From Coriobacteriaceae bacterium (GTDB lineage Bacteria; Actinomycetota; Coriobacteriia; Coriobacteriales; Atopobiaceae): a stretch of 40,859 bases of DNA. Where the stretch lies: NCBI GenBank assembly GCA_003862195.1, contig QOUO01000014.1, positions 1-40,859 of the forward strand, read 5' to 3'. The position numbers and the translations under genes are program-made. The notes under the pieces were generated by a model, which saw only the letters and a program-made list of their open reading frames with translations, searched no databases and was not told the origin of the DNA. Of this stretch, positions 32,187 through 40,442 are shown one piece after another (the first letter of the stretch is position 1; each line of letters starts with the position of its first letter).

Positions 32187-33473
32187 ATGGTCAAGCTGGG
32201 CAAGCAGGCACGCAGCGTCTCCATCGTCGGTGTGGGCTGCACGCCGTTCAAGAACTTCGAGGATCATCCCGAGACCAAGGGCATGAGCGAGGGCGACGCC
32301 TTCGGCTATGCCGCGCTCGAGGCGATCGAGGACGCGGGCCTCGCACCGCGCGACATCCAGTACTTCTACCACGGGGCCGCGAACCCCTTCATGATTGGCG
32401 ACTCCCTCACGCCAAACATGCAGGTGGCGGACTGGTTCGGCGTACGCGGGCTCGGCTCCGTGCACCACTCCGAGGCGTGCTGCACGGGCTACGTCGCCCT
32501 GCAGGAGGCCGTGCAGGCCGTCGCGAGCGGCACGTACGATATTGTGCTTTCTGGCGCCGTCGACCTCGCGGCGTCGCTTCCCGTCGTGAACGCCCCCGGC
32601 TGCTTCCGCCGCGACTTCCCGCTCGAGGAGATGCTCCCCTCGATTCCCATGGTGTACGACCGCGCGTACGGCCGTCCGCTCGACTCCGCCTTTGGCATCA
32701 GCTTCGACAACTGGATCAACAAGTACCGCTGGGAGTACGACCTCTCCGCGGAGGACATCGACGCCGCGCTCAACGGCATGTCAAAGAGCCTGCGCCGCGA
32801 CGCCGTGCTCAACCCGCTTGCGTTCTACGAGTCCGACTTTGACGATGCTGCCAAGGCCAACGGCCTCGAGGACGCGGACGCGTTCCTCTCGTCCATGTTC
32901 AACCCCAAGGTCACGCAGTACCTGCGCGTCACCGGCTTCGAGACCAAGTGCGACGGCGCGGCGGCGCTTGTCGTGATGCCGACGGAGATGGCGGTCGCCC
33001 GCGGCTACGACCACCAGCCCATTGACGTGCTCGGCACCGGCGCGGCTGCCTTCGAGGGCGCGACGCCCGACAACGAGTACATGGGCACCAAGGAGGGCGC
33101 GCGCCAGGTGTACGAGCTCACCGGCGTCAGCCCGGACGAGATCGACCTTCTCTTTGTGAACGACTTCTTCCTCGCGGGCGACATCGTCGCGGCTGAGGAG
33201 GTCGGCTACATCCCGCGCGGCGAGGCCTGGCAGTACGCGCGCGACGGTCGTTGCGGATTTGATGGCGACAAGCCCATCAACACGCACGGCGGACGCTGCA
33301 ACTTTGGCCATGCGCACGGCGCTTCCGGCGTGGCGGACATCGTGGAGGCCGTGCGCCAGATGCGCGGCACGGCCGGCGCCGCCCAGATGCCCAACGTCCC
33401 CAGGACCACGTTCCTGCGCGGCTTTGGCGGTGGCCAGAACATCCGCTGCCAGATCCTGCGCACGCACGAGTAG
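32187..33473 (+). CDS. Thiolase-like protein (SCP2/acetyl-CoA acetyltransferase-like)
   Basis: A 428-residue thiolase-fold protein. HSEACCTGYVALQEAV holds the nucleophilic Cys (usually CxSG, here CCTG), TKCDGAAALVVMPTEMA the core loop, FVNDFFLAGDIVAAEEVG the asymmetry segment, and NFGHAHGASGVADIVEAV the catalytic His (GHAHGASG). The second Cys of true thiolases, in CxGGGxG near the end, is missing: the position reads RGFGGGQN. Such proteins often pair with DUF35 partners, as here (33 bp downstream), and may condense or transfer acyl groups rather than degrade acetoacetyl-CoA. GAGAAGGACG ahead of ATG 32187 supplies the ribosome site. Confidence 0.86.
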   Translation: MVKLGKQARSVSIVGVGCTPFKNFEDHPETKGMSEGDAFGYAALEAIEDAGLAPRDIQYFYHGAANPFMIGDSLTPNMQVADWFGVRGLGSVHHSEACCTGYVALQEAVQAVASGTYDIVLSGAVDLAASLPVVNAPGCFRRDFPLEEMLPSIPMVYDRAYGRPLDSAFGISFDNWINKYRWEYDLSAEDIDAALNGMSKSLRRDAVLNPLAFYESDFDDAAKANGLEDADAFLSSMFNPKVTQYLRVTGFETKCDGAAALVVMPTEMAVARGYDHQPIDVLGTGAAAFEGATPDNEYMGTKEGARQVYELTGVSPDEIDLLFVNDFFLAGDIVAAEEVGYIPRGEAWQYARDGRCGFDGDKPINTHGGRCNFGHAHGASGVADIVEAVRQMRGTAGAAQMPNVPRTTFLRGFGGGQNIRCQILRTHE

Positions 33474-33506
33474 CCCAACCAGCATACACACCAGAAGGAG
33501 GAAGCC

Positions 33507-33977
33507 ATGCTTCTTACGGACATGGAGCCCATCGTCAAGAGGTTCTACGACGGCGTCGCAAAGGGCGAGTACTGGGGCCGCAAGTGCGTCGAGTGCGGCG
33601 CGATCGAGTTCCCGCCCCACCTGGGCTGCAACGCCTGCGGCTGCGGCCACACGGAGTGGGTCCAGCTCTCCGGCCACGGAACGCTCGAGTCGTTCGTCGT
33701 CCCCGGCATCCAGAACGACAAGCCCTACCTCAAGGCCGTGGAGCCCTACGGCTACGGCAAGGTCAAGCTGGACGAGGGCCCGGAGTACACCTTCGTGATC
33801 TTCTGCGGCAAGAAGAAGGTCGTCAAGCGCCTGCAGGAGCGCCTGTACAAGGACCACGAGGTCATCGGCGTGCACGCCAAGCCCATCGAGCGCGTGACCC
33901 CGCTCAAGCCCGGCTCCGATCAGACCGTCACCTGGAGCGAGCTCTGCTTCGAGCTCGACGAGGTCGCGGAGGCCTAG
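33507..33977 (+). CDS. OB-fold/zinc-ribbon (DUF35) acyl-CoA-associated protein
   Basis: A 156-residue protein. The zinc ribbon, KCVECGAIEFPPHLGCNACGCG (two CX2C pairs), is followed by an OB-fold beta barrel (HGTLESFVVPG and later strands) ending in a short acidic tail. DUF35 proteins act as partners of thiolase-like enzymes, bridging them to other acyltransferases (for example the archaeal thiolase/HMG-CoA-synthase complex and PhlB with PhlA and PhlC). AGAAGGAGG precedes the ATG at 33507. This is the second gene of the cluster. Confidence 0.88.
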   Translation: MLLTDMEPIVKRFYDGVAKGEYWGRKCVECGAIEFPPHLGCNACGCGHTEWVQLSGHGTLESFVVPGIQNDKPYLKAVEPYGYGKVKLDEGPEYTFVIFCGKKKVVKRLQERLYKDHEVIGVHAKPIERVTPLKPGSDQTVTWSELCFELDEVAEA

Positions 33978-34076
33978 CGCCAACCCCGCAGCAAGTCGCC
34001 AAAGCGGGCGAGAAGTACGACGCCCGCAACATCAAGCATCACATCAAGATAAATCAAACGCGAAAGGAAGCACACC

Positions 34077-34316
34077 ATGACCAAGCAGGAGCTGCAGGAC
34101 AAGCTGGCGGGCTACGCCAAGACCGCGTACCAGTACAAGGGCGACATCACGGCCGACACCCCCTTCGACGAGCTGGGCAAGGAGTCCATGAAGATGATCG
34201 CCCTCACCTCGCTCATCGAGGACGAGCTCGACGTCGAGGTCACGATCCACGAGGTCATGAAGATGAAGACCTTTGGCGAGCTCGTCGACCGCGTCGAGGA
34301 GGAGTACGAGGAGTAG
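34077..34316 (+). CDS. Acyl carrier protein-like protein
   Basis: A 79-residue acidic helical protein of ACP length. DTPFDELGKESMKMIALTSLIEDELDVEVTIHEVMKMKTFGELVDRV has the ACP helix pattern; the phosphopantetheine serine would be the S of KESMKM (usually DSL). The local motif is unusual, so modification should not be taken for granted. AAAGGAAG precedes the ATG. It is separated from the DUF35 gene by a 99-bp gap that contains a copy of the GGCGAGAAG word; another copy abuts its stop. Confidence 0.85.
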   Translation: MTKQELQDKLAGYAKTAYQYKGDITADTPFDELGKESMKMIALTSLIEDELDVEVTIHEVMKMKTFGELVDRVEEEYEE

Positions 34317-34344
34317 CCGGGCGAGAAGGACGTGCCGTCTTTGT

Positions 34345-34396
34345 CGGGAGCCTCCCGCAAGGCGGACGTCCGCCATGGCAGCGGGCCCTGCCCGCT
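34345..34396. other. Three consecutive hairpins between ACP and acyltransferase genes
   Basis: CGGGAG-C-CTCCCG (34345-34357), the perfect palindrome GGCGGACGTCCGCC (34361-34374) and AGCGGGC-CCT-GCCCGCT (34380-34396) lie in the 172-bp gap. No T-run follows. They could be mRNA-processing or stability elements that tune the expression of the last genes. Confidence 0.5.
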
Positions 34397-34488
34397 CCAA
34401 CTTACGCACAACGGAACCAAGTGATTCGACCCAGGGACGGAGCGACCCGCGTGGCCGCCCCTTCTCTTACCGATTGGAGGGACCCAGC

Positions 34489-35496
34489 ATGGGCCTGATG
34501 GAAGACGTTCGCGCGAAGGCTGCCGCAAATCCGCAGCGCGTCGCGTTCTACGAAGGCGAGAACCCCAAGATCCTCAAGGCGGCGGCCGAGCTCACGGCAG
34601 ACGGCCTCGCCACCTGCACCATCGTGGGCGACGCGGCGGCGGTCAGGGCCGCGGCGGAGCAAGAGGGCGTGAGCCTCGCGGGCATCACGCTCGTGGACGT
34701 GACGGACGCGGAGCAGAACGAGTCCTTCTCCCAGCGCTTCGAGGTCATTTCCGACTGCCCGTACAAGCCCAAGGGCGTCCGTCGCCACGCGGCGCGCGCC
34801 ATGGACCGCGCCTTCATGATGCAGCGCGCGGGCGACGTGGACGTGAGCTTTGGTGGCATCGACTGCTCCACGGGCGACGTCATCCTCGCGGGCGAGAAGA
34901 TCATCGGCCTCGCGGACGGCGTCACCACCGTGAGCTCCGCGGGCATCTTCGACATCCCGGGCTGGGAGGGGAGCGAGGGCAACCTGCTCGGCTTCGCTGA
35001 CTCCGCCGTCTGCGTCAACCCCAACGCGCAGCAGCTCGCGCAGATTGCCGTCACGTCCGCGGGCACCGTGGCCGCGCTCACCGGTTGGGAGCCGCGCGTC
35101 GCCATGCTCAGCTACTCCACGGACGGCTCCAGCGAGGGTGACCTGGTGCAGAAGGTGCGCGACGCCGTCGCGGCCGCGCACGAGCTCGCGCCCAACCTCA
35201 AGGTCGACGGCGAGTTCCAGCTCGACGCGGCCATCCGTCCCGACGTGGCCGCCAAGAAGGTGCACCGCCCGTCGGATGTGGCCGGTCGCGCCAACGTGAT
35301 CGTCTGGCCGGACATCAACGTGGGCAACATCGGCGTCAAGCTCGTGCAGAACTTTGCGCACGCCAACGCCTACGGCCCCTTCCTGCAGGGCTTCAAGAAG
35401 GTCGTGTGCGACTGCTCGCGCTCCGCTCCCGTGAGCGAGATCGTCGGCAACGTCGTGATGAGCTGCGTCCGCGCCCACGCGCTGAAGGAGGCATAG
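34489..35496 (+). CDS. Phosphate acyltransferase (Pta/Ptb family)
   Basis: A 335-residue protein of the phosphotransacetylase/phosphotransbutyrylase fold. GDVDVSFGGIDCSTGDVI, TVSSAGIFDIPGW, ITVTSAGTVAALTGWEPRVAMLSYSTDGSSEGDLVQKV and KVDGEFQLDAAIRPDVA are the family blocks; AMLSYST corresponds to the Pta signature AMLSFST. It transfers an acyl group between CoA and phosphate. GGAGGGA, 6 nt upstream, fixes ATG 34489. The butyrate kinase gene starts 2 bp after the stop, so the pair forms an acyl-CoA to acyl-phosphate to acid plus ATP route. Acetyl or butyryl preference cannot be told. Confidence 0.88.
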   Translation: MGLMEDVRAKAAANPQRVAFYEGENPKILKAAAELTADGLATCTIVGDAAAVRAAAEQEGVSLAGITLVDVTDAEQNESFSQRFEVISDCPYKPKGVRRHAARAMDRAFMMQRAGDVDVSFGGIDCSTGDVILAGEKIIGLADGVTTVSSAGIFDIPGWEGSEGNLLGFADSAVCVNPNAQQLAQIAVTSAGTVAALTGWEPRVAMLSYSTDGSSEGDLVQKVRDAVAAAHELAPNLKVDGEFQLDAAIRPDVAAKKVHRPSDVAGRANVIVWPDINVGNIGVKLVQNFAHANAYGPFLQGFKKVVCDCSRSAPVSEIVGNVVMSCVRAHALKEA

Positions 35497-35498
35497 CC

Positions 35499-36611
35499 AT
35501 GGGGGAGAAGAACGATTTTCGCGTGCTGGTCATCAATCCCGGCTCCACCTCAACCAAGGTGGGCGTGTTCGAGGGCGAGCAGGCGCTGCTGCAGAAGACC
35601 GTCAACCACGACGCCGCGACCCTCGCCACGTTCGCGGGCGTGTCCGACCAGATGCCCTACCGCATGGAGACGATCAACTCCGCCCTGGCGGAGGCCGGCA
35701 TCGACCCCGCCACCATGGACGCGTTCGTGGGCCGCGGCGGCGGCCTCATGCCGGTGGAGGGCGGCACCTACGAGGTGAACGACGTCCTTCTGGACCACGC
35801 CCGCCGCGGCGCAAACGGCGTGCAGCACCCCGCCCAGCTTGGCCCGCAGATCGCCCACGAGCTGGCCGCCCGCTACGGCAAGCCGGCCTTCGTGGTGAAC
35901 CCGCCCGACACGGACGAGCTCTGCGACCTGGCACGCGTGACCGGCGTCAAGGGCGTCTACCGCCACGTGCACCTGCACGCGCTCAACCTCAAGGAGACGG
36001 CCATCCGCCACGCGGCGTCGCTCGGCCGCCCCTACGAGGAGCTTGACCTCGTGGTCTGCCACATCGGCGGCGGCATCTCCGTTTCCGCCCACCACAACGG
36101 GCGCATGGTTGACGGCTACGACATCGTTGGCGGCGAGGGCATGATGGCCCCCACGCGCTGCGGCGCGCTTCCCGTGGTGGAGGTGCTCGACCTGATCGAC
36201 TCCGGCCGCAGCACCGCCGACATCCGCCGCATGTGCATGAAGACGGGCGGGTTCGTGGACCTGCTCGGCACCTCGGACGCCCGCGAGGTCCAGAACCGCG
36301 CCGCCGCGGGGGACGCGGCCGCCAAGCGCGCATGGGACGCCCTTCTCTACCAGCTCACCAAGGCGATCTGCGCCATGGCGGGCGTGCTCGCGGGGCACGT
36401 GGACGGAATCCTCCTGGGCGGCGGCATGGCGCACTCGCAGGAGCTCGTAGACCACGTGAGGGACACCTGCGGCTGGGTCGCGCCGGTCACCGCATACCCC
36501 GGCGAGTTCGAGCTCGAGGCCATGGCCGCCGGCGCGCGGCGCGTGCTGAGCGGGCAGGAGCAGCCCAAGTCCTACACGGGCGTCCCCGTCTTCCAGGGAT
36601 TTCACGACTAA
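35499..36611 (+). CDS. buk: Butyrate kinase
   Basis: A 370-residue ASKHA-fold kinase that makes ATP from butyryl (or similar acyl) phosphate. VLVINPGSTSTKVGVFE is the N-terminal phosphate loop, AFVGRGGGLMPVEGGTYEVND the Buk hallmark, AFVVNPPDTDELCD, LVVCHIGGGISVSAHHNGRMVD the second signature, and GILLGGGMAHS the C-terminal adenosine loop. The length and the PVxGGTYxVND block distinguish it from acetate kinase. The ribosome site AAGGAGG lies within the end of the previous gene, which implies translational coupling. The N-terminus (MGEKNDF) carries the repeated GEK word. Confidence 0.93.
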   Translation: MGEKNDFRVLVINPGSTSTKVGVFEGEQALLQKTVNHDAATLATFAGVSDQMPYRMETINSALAEAGIDPATMDAFVGRGGGLMPVEGGTYEVNDVLLDHARRGANGVQHPAQLGPQIAHELAARYGKPAFVVNPPDTDELCDLARVTGVKGVYRHVHLHALNLKETAIRHAASLGRPYEELDLVVCHIGGGISVSAHHNGRMVDGYDIVGGEGMMAPTRCGALPVVEVLDLIDSGRSTADIRRMCMKTGGFVDLLGTSDAREVQNRAAAGDAAAKRAWDALLYQLTKAICAMAGVLAGHVDGILLGGGMAHSQELVDHVRDTCGWVAPVTAYPGEFELEAMAAGARRVLSGQEQPKSYTGVPVFQGFHD

Positions 36612-36620
36612 CAGAGAGGA

Positions 36621-37838
36621 ATGGTGTTACCAGTGAACAAGACTCAGGTCAAATACATCGTCGGCATCTATTCCGCCGCAATGTGCATCATGGGCATGCT
36701 CGTGCCGGTGCCGATTCTGTCTTCCATCGCCAAGACCTTCCCCGACGCCAACATCGCCGCGGTGCAGATGTGCGTCGGCATCATCCCGCTGTGCATGGCC
36801 CTCTCGGCGCTGTTCGTGTCGTCAGTGCTGGCAACGCGCGTGCAGAAGCGTTACACGGTGCTTGCCTGCCACATCCTGATCATGGTTGCCGGCCTGATGG
36901 TCGTGGCGTTTCATGACGCGCTCTGGCAGGTGCTCGCGGCATCCGTCTTCATCGGGATTGGCATCGGCGGCATCCAGAACGGAACCGACGCGCTCATTGC
37001 CGACTACTTCGAGGGGCAGCAGCGTGGCACCATCATGGGTGTGTACTCCACGTTCGTCGCGCTGGGCGGCATCCTCTGGACGGTCCTTTCCGGCATCCTG
37101 GGGTCTAGCGAGTGGTACATGTCCTATGCCGCCTACGCCGCCGAACTCCCCTTCATCATCGTCGAGTTCATCTGCCTCCCCATGGGTCACCTCGAGCCCA
37201 AGCGCAAGGGCAACGTCCTCAAGAACATGCCGCGCGAGGTCGCGCTCATCACGCTCATCAGCTTCATCTTCGTGCTGTGCTTCCAGCTCTTCTCGACCAA
37301 CGTCTCGCTGATTGTGTCCGCCCGCGGCTTTGGCGGCACGGCGCAGAGTGCCATGGCATCGACGATCATGACCGTGGCCGGAATCTTTGCGGGACTTCTT
37401 GTGGGCCCGCTCTTCAAGCGGTTCAAGAACCGCGCGATGCCCATGGCATGGTGCGTCACCATCCTTGGCCTCGTGCTGACGCTCGTGGCGCCCTCGCTCG
37501 GCGTCCTGTGCTGCGCCGGCTTCATCACGTCCCTAGGCAAGGAGACCTACGTGCCCCTGCAGGGCAACTTCGCGGCAGGCAACAGCACAAACGAGGGCCG
37601 CGCCTTCAACCTTGCCATCGGCATGGCCGGCACCAACTTTGGCATGGCGCTCTCGCCGCTCTTCTTCGAGGCGGCCACTGCACCCTTCGGCGCGCAGATC
37701 AGCCAGAAGTTCGTCCTCGGCATCATTATCATCGCGGTCCTGGTCGTCTTTGGCATGATCCACTACGCAAAGCTGACCCCCGCGCAGGAGGCGGAGGAGC
37801 GGGCGCAGGCAGCCGCTCGCGAGGCTGCCACCCACTAG
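36621..37838 (+). CDS. Major facilitator superfamily transporter
   Basis: A 405-residue protein with 12 hydrophobic spans. The motif-A-like loop is SSVLATRVQKRY between TM2 and TM3, and NGTDALIADYFEGQQRGTIMG matches the TM4-TM5 region. The central cytosolic loop begins GHLEPKRKGN, and the tail is Glu/Ala-rich. It follows buk by 9 bp, so it is part of the cluster and probably carries the cluster's substrate or product. The start is ATG 36621; an in-frame GTG at 36633 (MNKTQVKY) is possible. Confidence 0.87.
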   Translation: MVLPVNKTQVKYIVGIYSAAMCIMGMLVPVPILSSIAKTFPDANIAAVQMCVGIIPLCMALSALFVSSVLATRVQKRYTVLACHILIMVAGLMVVAFHDALWQVLAASVFIGIGIGGIQNGTDALIADYFEGQQRGTIMGVYSTFVALGGILWTVLSGILGSSEWYMSYAAYAAELPFIIVEFICLPMGHLEPKRKGNVLKNMPREVALITLISFIFVLCFQLFSTNVSLIVSARGFGGTAQSAMASTIMTVAGIFAGLLVGPLFKRFKNRAMPMAWCVTILGLVLTLVAPSLGVLCCAGFITSLGKETYVPLQGNFAAGNSTNEGRAFNLAIGMAGTNFGMALSPLFFEAATAPFGAQISQKFVLGIIIIAVLVVFGMIHYAKLTPAQEAEERAQAAAREAATH

Positions 37839-37854
37839 GGACAAACGGGTTCCA

Positions 37855-37880
37855 GCCGATGATATATTTAATCAATCGGC
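37855..37880. promoter_or_regulatory. Inverted repeat overlapping the PucR-type gene's -10 box
   Basis: GCCGAT (37855-37860) and ATCGGC (37875-37880) flank TATATT (37863-37868), which could be the -10. A partial -35 (GGGACA) lies about 19 bp upstream. The layout suits autorepression. Confidence 0.45.
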
Positions 37881-37906
37881 AGGTACGCGCGTAGGAGGGT
37901 AGGCCA

Positions 37907-39250
37907 ATGGACGAGAAGAGCGTGGCATCGGGGGCTGGCATGTCCCCGGAGGGATGCGGCGAGCACGGGCGTGAGCGCATACTTGCCGCGCTCTTCTCGG
38001 ACCGTGGCCTGCAGTACATCGTGGACGTGGCGGCGCGCGTGCTGGGAAACCCCATCCTCGTGATCGACGCCAACTTTCGCTACGTGGCGCGGCACTTTGA
38101 CATCGCGCCGGACGACGACTCCACCCTTGCCACGGTTATGCGCGAGGAGCTTGCGACCGGCTTTGTGAGCGAGAAGGGTATCGCCTACATCCACGAGCGC
38201 CGGCTGGACGAGAGCCTGGCCGGCAGTGTGTGCCCCTGCGTGCACAGGAACGACCGCCTGGGCGTGAACACGCTGGTCGGCGCCGCCATGGTGCACGGCA
38301 TCTGCATCGCGCACGTGATGATGGTGGAGCGCGACCGCACCATCGGTCCGGACGAGGAGCGCTGCTTCAACACGCTGGTGGGCGTGGTCGCGCAGGAGCT
38401 GCAGAAGAATCCCGTGTACCTGAGCACGCGCGGGCAGATGGGCTCGTACTTCCTGGCGTCGCTGCTTGAAAACGAGCGTCCCGACCCCACCTCGCTCGAG
38501 CGCCGCGCCGCGGCCATCAACTTCGAGCCGCTCCCGTGGATGCGCATCGTGGTGGCCGTTCCCAAGAACCCGCTCGCAAACGTGGGCAACCTGCAGAACG
38601 TGGCCGGCCAGCTGCAGCCGCTGCTGGCGCACGGCCTCTACACCAAGCACAAGAATCAGCTGGTCATGCTCGTCTGCCGGCAGGACTCGGGCGACCTGAC
38701 GCCCTACGAGCTGGACCGCCTGGCAGACGTGGCGGAGCTGAACGACCTCCTGTTTGGCATATCGAACGCCTTTGGGTCGCTGGCGGAGGTGCACCTGTAC
38801 TACGTGCAGGCGCACGACGCCATCCGCTACGGGCAGCGCGCGAGCGACTCCCTGGAGGTGGGCCGCGTGCTGCGCTACGACCGCTTCTCGTACATGAAGC
38901 TTCTGGAGTGCACGGACCGCACGGACGACCTGCTGGCCATCTGCCCGCCCGCACTTCTCCACCTGCTCGACCATGACGAGGAGCACGACGGCGACCTCAT
39001 GAACACGCTCTTTGGCTACCTGCAGAACGGCCAGTCCACCGCGCGAGCCGCGGCGCAGCTTTCGCTCCACAAGAACACGCTGCTGTACCGCCTGGGCACG
39101 ATCCGCAAGATCCTGGGGGTCGACCTCTCGAGCGGCGAGGACGTGTTCCAGATCCAGGTGGGCTTCCGCGTCCTCATGTACCTGGGGCTCTTCACCCCGC
39201 GCGTGCGTCACACCCGCGAGCAGCTCGAGCAGCCCCCGCGCGAGGGGTAG
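37907..39250 (+). CDS. PucR/CdaR-type transcriptional regulator
   Basis: A 447-residue protein. The N-terminal sensor region (GLQYIVDVAARVLGNPILVIDANFRYVARH) resembles a GAF-type PucR sensor. The middle is the helical GGDEF-like/CdaR core, and the C-terminus holds the PucR-family helix-turn-helix: LFGYLQNGQSTARAAAQLSLHKNTLLYRLGTIRKILG. PucR-type proteins activate catabolic operons in response to small metabolites. AGGAGGG lies 7 nt before ATG 37907. It stands just after the transporter and may control the upstream acyl-transfer cluster; the ligand is unknown. Confidence 0.88.
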   Translation: MDEKSVASGAGMSPEGCGEHGRERILAALFSDRGLQYIVDVAARVLGNPILVIDANFRYVARHFDIAPDDDSTLATVMREELATGFVSEKGIAYIHERRLDESLAGSVCPCVHRNDRLGVNTLVGAAMVHGICIAHVMMVERDRTIGPDEERCFNTLVGVVAQELQKNPVYLSTRGQMGSYFLASLLENERPDPTSLERRAAAINFEPLPWMRIVVAVPKNPLANVGNLQNVAGQLQPLLAHGLYTKHKNQLVMLVCRQDSGDLTPYELDRLADVAELNDLLFGISNAFGSLAEVHLYYVQAHDAIRYGQRASDSLEVGRVLRYDRFSYMKLLECTDRTDDLLAICPPALLHLLDHDEEHDGDLMNTLFGYLQNGQSTARAAAQLSLHKNTLLYRLGTIRKILGVDLSSGEDVFQIQVGFRVLMYLGLFTPRVRHTREQLEQPPREG

Positions 39251-39467
39251 CGGCACCATCGGCACATGCGCCCCCGCCGGCACATGCGTGGCGGGGACGC
39301 GCTTGTGCGGGCGCCACAGCGGCGTCGATGCACCCTGTTTGCTCGCACAAAGCTGCAGGCAAAGGCCGCAAAAGCCTTGTGCGCGCACGCATGGCGCGGT
39401 CGCGGGCCAAGGCGCATGCTCTTCTCGACAGATGGCGCAAGGGGCGCCAGGGCGAGAGGAGCTTACG

Positions 39468-40442
39468 ATGGCAGAAGAGACCACAGCCAAGCACAAGGTG
39501 ATGGGCATCTGCGCTGGCATGCATGACGGCAACGGCGAGGTCGCGCTCAAGGCGGCGCTCGCGCGCCTGCAGGAAAAGGGCGCGGAGGTAGAGCTCGTCA
39601 ACCTATTTGACTACAACATCCTGCCGTGCACGGGCTGCGAGGGCTGCACCATGCAGATGGGCGCCATCGCGCAGGACCCCACCAAGGAGTACAAGGGCTG
39701 CGTCCTCAAGGAGAAGGACGACGTGGACAGGCTCGTGACCGAGCTGCACACCTGCAACGGCGTGCTGATCGCCGTCCCCACGTACGACCTGCAGCCCAGC
39801 TCGCTCTACACGCGCTTTGCGCAGCGCTTCCTGGCGTACGAGCTGAGCTTTTTGCTCTCAATCGGCGTGGTGAAGGAGAACCCGCACACCGTGGCCGGCC
39901 TCATCGCGGTGGGCGGCTCCATGCACGACTGGCAGACGCTTTCGCTCGAGAGCCTGCAGGCCACCATGTTCACCATGTCGATGCAGGTCGTGGACCGCTA
40001 CATGATCCAGCGCTCCGCGCGCCCGGGCTCCGTCCTCACCTTCCCGGAGCAGATGGAGCGCGTGCGCACGATGGCGGACAACATCTGGCAGGCTATGGAG
40101 ACGCCCGTTGAGCAGCGCACCTGGCTGGGTGACCCGGACGACGGCGTGTGCCCCAACTGCCACTCCAGCCTGGTGTACCCCGGCGACCCGCACTGGGACG
40201 GCATCGAGTTCCCGTGGGAGTGCGCGGTGTGCGGCGCCGGCGGCGACCTGGTGACCGACGAGAACGGCAAGCCCCGCCTGCAGATTGCCGACAACGGCCT
40301 CATTCGCGACCGCAACGACGACAAGGCGCGCGCCGAGCACCTGAACGAGATCATCAAGACCCGCATCGAGTTCATGCAGAAGCGCGACACGATCAAGGAC
40401 GAGTACGCGGAGCTGCGCGCGCTCAAGTTCCCCACGGTCTAG
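39468..40442 (+). CDS. NADPH-dependent FMN-reductase-like flavoprotein with Cys motif and C-terminal zinc ribbon
   Basis: A 324-residue protein. The flavodoxin-like core starts VMGICAGMHDGNGEVALKAALARLQEKGAEVELVNLFDYNILPCTGCEGC. The CX2CX2C after the second strand, plus a Cys in EYKGCVLK, resembles the compact cluster motif of iron-sulfur flavoproteins. TCNGVLIAVPTYDLQPSSLYTRFAQRF and AVGGSMHDWQTLSLESL are the flavin-contact loops. The C-terminal CPNCHSSLVYPGD and CAVCGAGGDL form a zinc-ribbon or rubredoxin-like site, followed by a helical tail. It probably shuttles electrons; partners are unknown. GAGAGGAG, 6 nt upstream, fixes ATG 39468. The 217-bp gap before it holds no gene. Confidence 0.85.
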   Translation: MAEETTAKHKVMGICAGMHDGNGEVALKAALARLQEKGAEVELVNLFDYNILPCTGCEGCTMQMGAIAQDPTKEYKGCVLKEKDDVDRLVTELHTCNGVLIAVPTYDLQPSSLYTRFAQRFLAYELSFLLSIGVVKENPHTVAGLIAVGGSMHDWQTLSLESLQATMFTMSMQVVDRYMIQRSARPGSVLTFPEQMERVRTMADNIWQAMETPVEQRTWLGDPDDGVCPNCHSSLVYPGDPHWDGIEFPWECAVCGAGGDLVTDENGKPRLQIADNGLIRDRNDDKARAEHLNEIIKTRIEFMQKRDTIKDEYAELRALKFPTV

